DNA of 11,288 nucleotides. Origin: an uncultured Dyadobacter sp. Lineage in GTDB: Bacteria > Bacteroidota > Bacteroidia > Cytophagales > Spirosomataceae. Of this stretch, positions 8,010-11,288 are shown piece after piece. Within the stretch, counting starts at the first letter, position 1. Every line of letters starts with the position of its first letter. The translations under genes were made by a program, and so were the position numbers. Location: contig CALGRQ010000222.1 of the NCBI GenBank assembly GCA_937880795.1, forward strand, positions 1 through 11,288, written 5' to 3'. The notes under the pieces were generated by a model. The model saw only the letters and a list, made by a program, of their open reading frames with translations. It ran no database searches and was not told where the DNA came from.

Positions 8010-9464
8010 ATGAAAATTACTGCCCGACTACAATGGAGTATATTGTTGGTTTTAATGATAGGAATTGGTGTGGTTGCCACTGCGTTAACACCAAAGCCTT
8101 CTGCCACAAAGCCCAATATTGTACTGTTTTTTATCGATGATTTGGGTTATGGCGACTTATCGGTAACCGGTGCGTTGGGCTACAAAACGCCTCACCTTGA
8201 TCAGCTTGCGGCAGAGGGCACACGATTTACAAATTTCATGGCCGCTCAGGCGGTTTGTAGCGCTTCCCGGGCGGCATTACTCACGGGCTGTTATCCCAAC
8301 CGGATAGGAATTACGGGTGCATTGGGTCCTCAGTCAAAAACGGGGTTAAATTCCAATGAAGAGACCATAGCGGAACTGGTAAAGGCCCAGGGTTATACCA
8401 CCGGTATTTTTGGCAAATGGCATTTGGGGAGCGAACAAGAATTTTTGCCATTGCAACACGGGTTCGATGAATTTTATGGCGTGCCATATTCTCATGATAT
8501 GTGGCCGCTTCATCCGTGGCAAGAAAAGGCACAGTATCCTCCTTTACATTGGATCGATGGAATAAAGTCAGGTGCGGAAATCAAAACCTTAGAAGATGCC
8601 AGTACCCTTACATCTACCATTACAGAGAAGGCATTAAGTTTCATTCGGAGGCATAAGCAGAAACCTTTTTTCTTATACATTCCGCACCCTATGCCTCATG
8701 TACCTTTAGCCGCTTCACCCAGGTTCAAAGGCAAAAGTGAAAGGGGTATTTTTGGGGATGTATTGATGGAACTCGATTGGTCAGTAGGAGAGGTGATGAA
8801 GGAGCTTAAGTCGCAAGGGTTGGATAAAAATACAATCGTGATTTTCACGAGCGACAATGGCCCATGGCTTAATTATGGCGATCACGCGGGTTCTTCCGGT
8901 GGATTCAGAGAAGGAAAGGGGACTTCCTTTGAAGGTGGGCAACGGGTGCCGGCGATCATGCGCTGGCCAGGAGTGATTCCGGCAGGGCGAATTTCAAATA
9001 AATTACTTTCCACCATGGATGTTTTACCGACTCTCGCAAAATTAACCGGGGCGAGTCTTCCCAAGGAGAAAATTGATGGGGTTGAATTTGTAGCGCTTCT
9101 TAAAGGGGATGATACACAAATACCCAGGAAAGAATTTCTTTACTACTACCGACAAAATAGCCTGGAAGCCGTTAGGAAAGCGGATTGGAAACTCGTTTTT
9201 GAACATCCTGGCCGAACCTATGAAGGATCTTTACCCGGCAAAGATGGGCAACCAGGACCTGCACCAGAGAATCATCCGTTTCCCAAAGCACTATATAATC
9301 TGGCCCGCGACCCGGGAGAACGTTACAATGTGCTGGAACAAAACCCGGATATTGTATCCGAACTGGAAAAAGTCGCTGATGCCGCTCGGGAAGATTTGGG
9401 TGATGACATTCAGAAAAAAGAAGGTAAAAACAGACGTCCGAGTGGACGGATAGAGCGGAAATAG
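8010..9464 (+). CDS. Secreted type I sulfatase (arylsulfatase A-like), CSASR motif
   Basis: A 484-residue hydrolase of sulfate esters, exported by an N-terminal hydrophobic signal (about residues 9-26). The alkaline-phosphatase-like sulfatase fold is shown by NIVLFFIDDLGYGD (metal ligands Asp43 and Asp44), the active-site motif CSASRAALLTG (Cys83, Arg87), GKWHLG (Lys136, His138), IPHPMPH (His230 the likely catalytic His), TSDNGP (Asp282, Asn283) and GKGTSFEGGQRVP (Lys303). The conserved tail REDLGDD...EGKN is typical of arylsulfatase A-like members, and the length is normal. Cys83 must be converted to formylglycine by FGE or anSME, neither of which is in the window. The motif has Ala where the classical C-x-P-x-R has Pro. 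The substrate is unknown; the neighbourhood suggests a sulfated glycan or glycoside. It is a single transcription unit between the upstream terminator and the downstream palindrome. Confidence 0.95.
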   Translation: MKITARLQWSILLVLMIGIGVVATALTPKPSATKPNIVLFFIDDLGYGDLSVTGALGYKTPHLDQLAAEGTRFTNFMAAQAVCSASRAALLTGCYPNRIGITGALGPQSKTGLNSNEETIAELVKAQGYTTGIFGKWHLGSEQEFLPLQHGFDEFYGVPYSHDMWPLHPWQEKAQYPPLHWIDGIKSGAEIKTLEDASTLTSTITEKALSFIRRHKQKPFFLYIPHPMPHVPLAASPRFKGKSERGIFGDVLMELDWSVGEVMKELKSQGLDKNTIVIFTSDNGPWLNYGDHAGSSGGFREGKGTSFEGGQRVPAIMRWPGVIPAGRISNKLLSTMDVLPTLAKLTGASLPKEKIDGVEFVALLKGDDTQIPRKEFLYYYRQNSLEAVRKADWKLVFEHPGRTYEGSLPGKDGQPGPAPENHPFPKALYNLARDPGERYNVLEQNPDIVSELEKVADAAREDLGDDIQKKEGKNRRPSGRIERK

Positions 9465-9473
9465 GTGAGCGAA

Positions 9474-9522
9474 GCTAAACCGAGCTAGCCCAGATTCGAA
9501 ATCTGGATTAGTTCGGTTTAGC
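9474..9522. repeat. 49-bp near-perfect palindrome between convergent genes (REP-like or terminator hairpin)
   Basis: Arms at 9474-9496 and 9500-9522 (23 bases each) surround a three-base CGA loop. Twenty of the 23 positions are Watson-Crick pairs. In plus-strand RNA two of the other three are G-U wobbles and one is C-A. The outer ends read GCTAAACCGA and TTCGGTTTAGC. It begins 9 bases after the sulfatase stop and ends 25 bases before the stop of the convergent ThuA-family gene. No T-run follows on either strand, unlike the other terminators in this window. It may act as a transcript-end stabiliser or bidirectional terminator, or be a copy of a dispersed REP-like palindrome; the window alone cannot decide. 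Confidence 0.8.
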
Positions 9523-9547
9523 ATTATAATGCATATGAAGTCGATAG

Positions 9548-10297
9548 CTATTTAATCCCTTTCCCGGTTGCTGCCCAGTAAATGCCACCATAAAGGTGGT
9601 CAAGAAAAGCTTGATCGGAATACACAAGACCAATATGCCCCATTCCTGTATAAAATGATCTTCCGCCATCGTACTTGTGATACCAGGCAATGGGGTGAGA
9701 AGCACCCATACCCGCACCTTTGCTGGTTTTTGGGTCATACGTTTTTTCGTCGAGCATGATCAGGAATTTAAGATCATTGGCCGCGGCGGGCTTCTGATAT
9801 TCGTACCACTCGTCGGTCCACATCATACGTTTTGGGAAACGTTCAAGCCCAGGAAAATTGCTATCTACAACATCCAGATAAGCCGTTTGCTGAGCAGGGT
9901 GTGTCAGGAACATCATTCCAACCAGTTTGTTATACCATGGCCAATCGTACTCCGTATCCGCAGCCGAATGAACACCTACGTAACCTTTTCCACTTTGAAT
10001 GAATTTTTCGAAAGCAGCTTGTTCTTCGGGATTGAGCACATCACCAGTGGTATTCAGGAAAATAACCACATCATAGTTTTTAAGAGATTTCTCGTTGAAC
10101 ACCGATGCGTTTTCCTGCCAGTCTACGCTAAAATTGTGTCTTGCAGCTAGATTTCTAACCCCGGCAACACCTTCATGAATGGCCGTATGGTGAAACCCTG
10201 CTGTTTTCGTAAATAAAAGTGCTTTAAACTGCTGTGCGTAGCCGGTAGCAGCGCTGAGAACGAGTAGAGACAGTAAAATTGATTTTTTGAGCATCAT
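9548..10297 (-). CDS. Secreted ThuA-family protein
   Basis: A 249-residue protein (ATG at 10297; the adjacent ATG at 10294 is equally possible). An in-frame start at 10357 would bury the signal peptide, which reads MMLKKSILLSLLVLSAATGYAQ and is cut near residue 22. The rest is one ThuA domain with a glutamine-amidotransferase-like fold: FKALLFTKTAGFHH (24-37), VVIFLNTTGDVLN (77-89), GYVGVHSAADTEYDWPW (105-121), RMMWTDEWYEY (157-167), HPIAWYHKYDGGRSFYTGMGH (201-221) and LYGGIYWA near the end. The amidotransferase Cys nucleophile is absent, as is normal for this family. ThuA is known from trehalose utilisation in rhizobia, and Bacteroidota relatives often sit with GFO/IDH and DUF1080 genes acting on 3-keto-sugars. 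The exact reaction here is not known. A terminator at 10436-10488 cuts it off from the upstream heme-protein gene, so it should have its own promoter within 10298-10435, where I found no convincing one. Confidence 0.92.
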   Translation of the reverse strand: MMLKKSILLSLLVLSAATGYAQQFKALLFTKTAGFHHTAIHEGVAGVRNLAARHNFSVDWQENASVFNEKSLKNYDVVIFLNTTGDVLNPEEQAAFEKFIQSGKGYVGVHSAADTEYDWPWYNKLVGMMFLTHPAQQTAYLDVVDSNFPGLERFPKRMMWTDEWYEYQKPAAANDLKFLIMLDEKTYDPKTSKGAGMGASHPIAWYHKYDGGRSFYTGMGHIGLVYSDQAFLDHLYGGIYWAATGKGIK

Positions 10298-10435
10298 AGA
10301 TTTGGTTAACAAGTGTAAAGAAATCGGGTAGTAAACAGGGTAGTTTGCCCCTGGCACATGTATGAACCGTAAAGGCCGATCTTTACTAAATATACTTTTG
10401 CTTTTTGATCGGTATAAGTATAATGAGGGGATGGT

Positions 10436-10488
10436 AAAAAAGAACCCCGGGTTCAGGTTGGTTTTTATCCATGATCCTGAAACCGGGG
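10436..10488 (-). terminator. Intrinsic terminator of the heme-binding protein gene
   Basis: Read on the minus strand, the arm at 10488-10476 (CCCCGGTTTCAGG) pairs with the arm at 10457-10445 (CCTGAACCCGGGG). Twelve of 13 positions match, the loop is 18 bases, and the sequence TTCTTTTTT follows. It lies 53 bases past the stop codon at 10542 and separates that gene from the ThuA-family gene. The rest of the 244-base gap shows no gene. Confidence 0.88.
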
Positions 10489-10541
10489 ACTTATTGAAGC
10501 ATCACAACGTATAATTTTTGAGCTGAATGCTCGAAAGCAAC

Positions 10542-11288
10542 TTATTTACCCATTACCAATCTGGTTTGTGCTGAGCCCTCTACATCTTTCAACTCCACTT
10601 TCAAACTACCGTCTTTTACAATTTTACGGTCGATTACAAGCGCTATAGGTTGAATTCCCTGGTTGAGTGTAGCTGTAATATTGTTGCCATTCAGTTTTAA
10701 AGCTTTTGAACCTGCATAGGCAGTAATTCCTTCGTTAGAACTAAGGGCCAATGTAACGTTTCCTTTGGTGAGGGCTTCAATATCAAAACGTACAATACTG
10801 AAACGTTTTCCGCTTGCAGTTTCCATTTCGGCCAAATCGCTCAATGGAAGCTCACCAGATACCTTACTATATACAGGATGGAACGAAACCTTAGATCCTT
10901 TACCCACGTTGATGGAGCCCTCACCCAATATCTTGCTGGCGGCTTGCTTGTCTGCTTCTCCATTTTCCCAACGTCTCACATAGCGTGTGTTTGCAACACG
11001 GTAATTCCCTGATTCTCCAAGTTTCGTAAGGAAACCAACCAAGTCTACAAACTCATCACGGCTCAAACTTCCTGTTAGGCCTGGAGGCATTAATGATCCA
11101 GGCACTTTTTCCATCAGCTCAACCTGACTTTTAGGAACAGATACTTCTTTACCCGTTACATCACGAATGACAATGTCTGAGGCGCCATCGCTTGCAAGGT
11201 ATCCTAATAATTCGGAGCCATCTTTTTTCACAACTCTTTTGAGATCATATCCTTCTTTAATGGATGCGCTTGGCTCAAGAAGTGAACG
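10542..11288 (-). CDS. PVC-type heme-binding (cytochrome c) protein, C-terminal part, 5' truncated by the window
   Basis: The frame is open to the window edge, giving 248 visible residues from RSLLEPSASIKEGYDLKRVV onward. I see no sign that the gene begins inside the window: the first in-frame alternative, a GTG at 11231, would start mid-domain. The first 90 or so residues match the second half of the Pirellula/Verrucomicrobium-type heme-binding domain: LLEPSASIKEGY, a small beta-rich insert, then SLMPPGLTGSLSRDEFVDLVGFL, where the Met of LMPPG is the likely axial heme ligand. The CxxCH motif would lie upstream, outside the window. Unlike the other heme protein here, about 150 further residues follow (NYRVANTRYVRRWE, then a beta-rich segment), a tail common in PVC-type dehydrogenase-cytochrome proteins. 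Likely role: periplasmic electron-accepting subunit or fused dehydrogenase. What the N-terminal part carries is unknown. Confidence 0.85.
   Translation of the reverse strand, partial: RSLLEPSASIKEGYDLKRVVKKDGSELLGYLASDGASDIVIRDVTGKEVSVPKSQVELMEKVPGSLMPPGLTGSLSRDEFVDLVGFLTKLGESGNYRVANTRYVRRWENGEADKQAASKILGEGSINVGKGSKVSFHPVYSKVSGELPLSDLAEMETASGKRFSIVRFDIEALTKGNVTLALSSNEGITAYAGSKALKLNGNNITATLNQGIQPIALVIDRKIVKDGSLKVELKDVEGSAQTRLVMGK

Noticed and set aside
9491..9505. CAGATTCGAAATCTG core resembling a tRNA T-arm
   Set aside because: No acceptor, D or anticodon arms can be folded around it; it is simply the centre of the palindrome.
10298..10357. N-terminal extension of the ThuA-family protein starting at 10357
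   Set aside because: It would put 20 unrelated residues before a clean signal peptide, so the start at 10297/10294 is preferred.
10393..10400. TACTTTTG on the plus strand, matching the Bacteroidota -7 pattern TAnnTTTG
   Set aside because: No TTG lies at the right distance upstream, and there is no plus-strand gene after it in the window.
10376..10412. CCGATC ... GATCGG inverted repeat upstream of the ThuA-family gene
   Set aside because: The arms are only six bases with a 25-base spacer and no extension of pairing; this is easily expected by chance.
10516..10535. Small hairpin-like GAGC...GCTC sequence right after the stop of the heme-binding gene
   Set aside because: The stem is only about four sure pairs and lacks a T-run; the strong terminator at 10436-10488 already explains termination.

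Overview
The window looks like chromosomal DNA of a Bacteroidota member. The clues are an outer-membrane beta-barrel receptor with an N-terminal carboxypeptidase-regulatory-like domain, signal peptides ending in an ...AQ/GQ motif, A-rich leaders without clear Shine-Dalgarno sequences, and families typical of free-living Cytophagales or Chitinophagales. The genus cannot be fixed from the sequence. I see no rRNA, tRNA, CRISPR array, transposase or phage gene.

Layout from left to right. (1) A very large plus-strand gene (2-3823, cut off at its 5' end) encodes a periplasmic fusion: a PmoA/DUF6807-like module, a PVC-type membrane-bound dehydrogenase beta-propeller, HEAT-like repeats, and a C-terminal c-type cytochrome with a CAPCH heme site. 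(2) A hairpin with U-tracts in both directions separates it from a convergent small cysteine-containing lipoprotein gene (3926-4312, minus). (3) Divergent from the lipoprotein is a pair that is probably co-transcribed: a TonB-dependent-receptor-like outer-membrane protein (4540-7092) and a LolA-fold-like periplasmic protein (7157-7870), ended by a terminator at 7893-7923. (4) A secreted sulfatase gene follows (8010-9464), with a tandem 10-bp direct repeat just upstream. (5) A 49-bp near-perfect palindrome without a U-tract (9474-9522) lies between the sulfatase gene and a convergent ThuA-family gene (9548-10297, minus). (6) After a clear minus-strand terminator (10436-10488), the window ends in the 3' part of a second Pirellula/Verrucomicrobium-type heme-binding protein gene (10542-11288, minus, continuing beyond the window).

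Together the genes suggest secreted or periplasmic handling of a glycan or glycoside. A sulfatase would remove sulfate, two cytochrome-bearing PVC-type proteins could oxidise a sugar or related substrate and pass electrons to the respiratory chain, and ThuA and DUF6807 families are often found with 3-keto-sugar (GFO/IDH, DUF1080) pathways. No SusC/SusD pair, glycoside hydrolase or regulator is visible, so this is not a classical polysaccharide utilisation locus. The shared pathway is an inference from families and proximity. The most notable items are the multidomain fusion, the palindrome at 9474-9522 and the sulfatase with a CSASR active-site motif.
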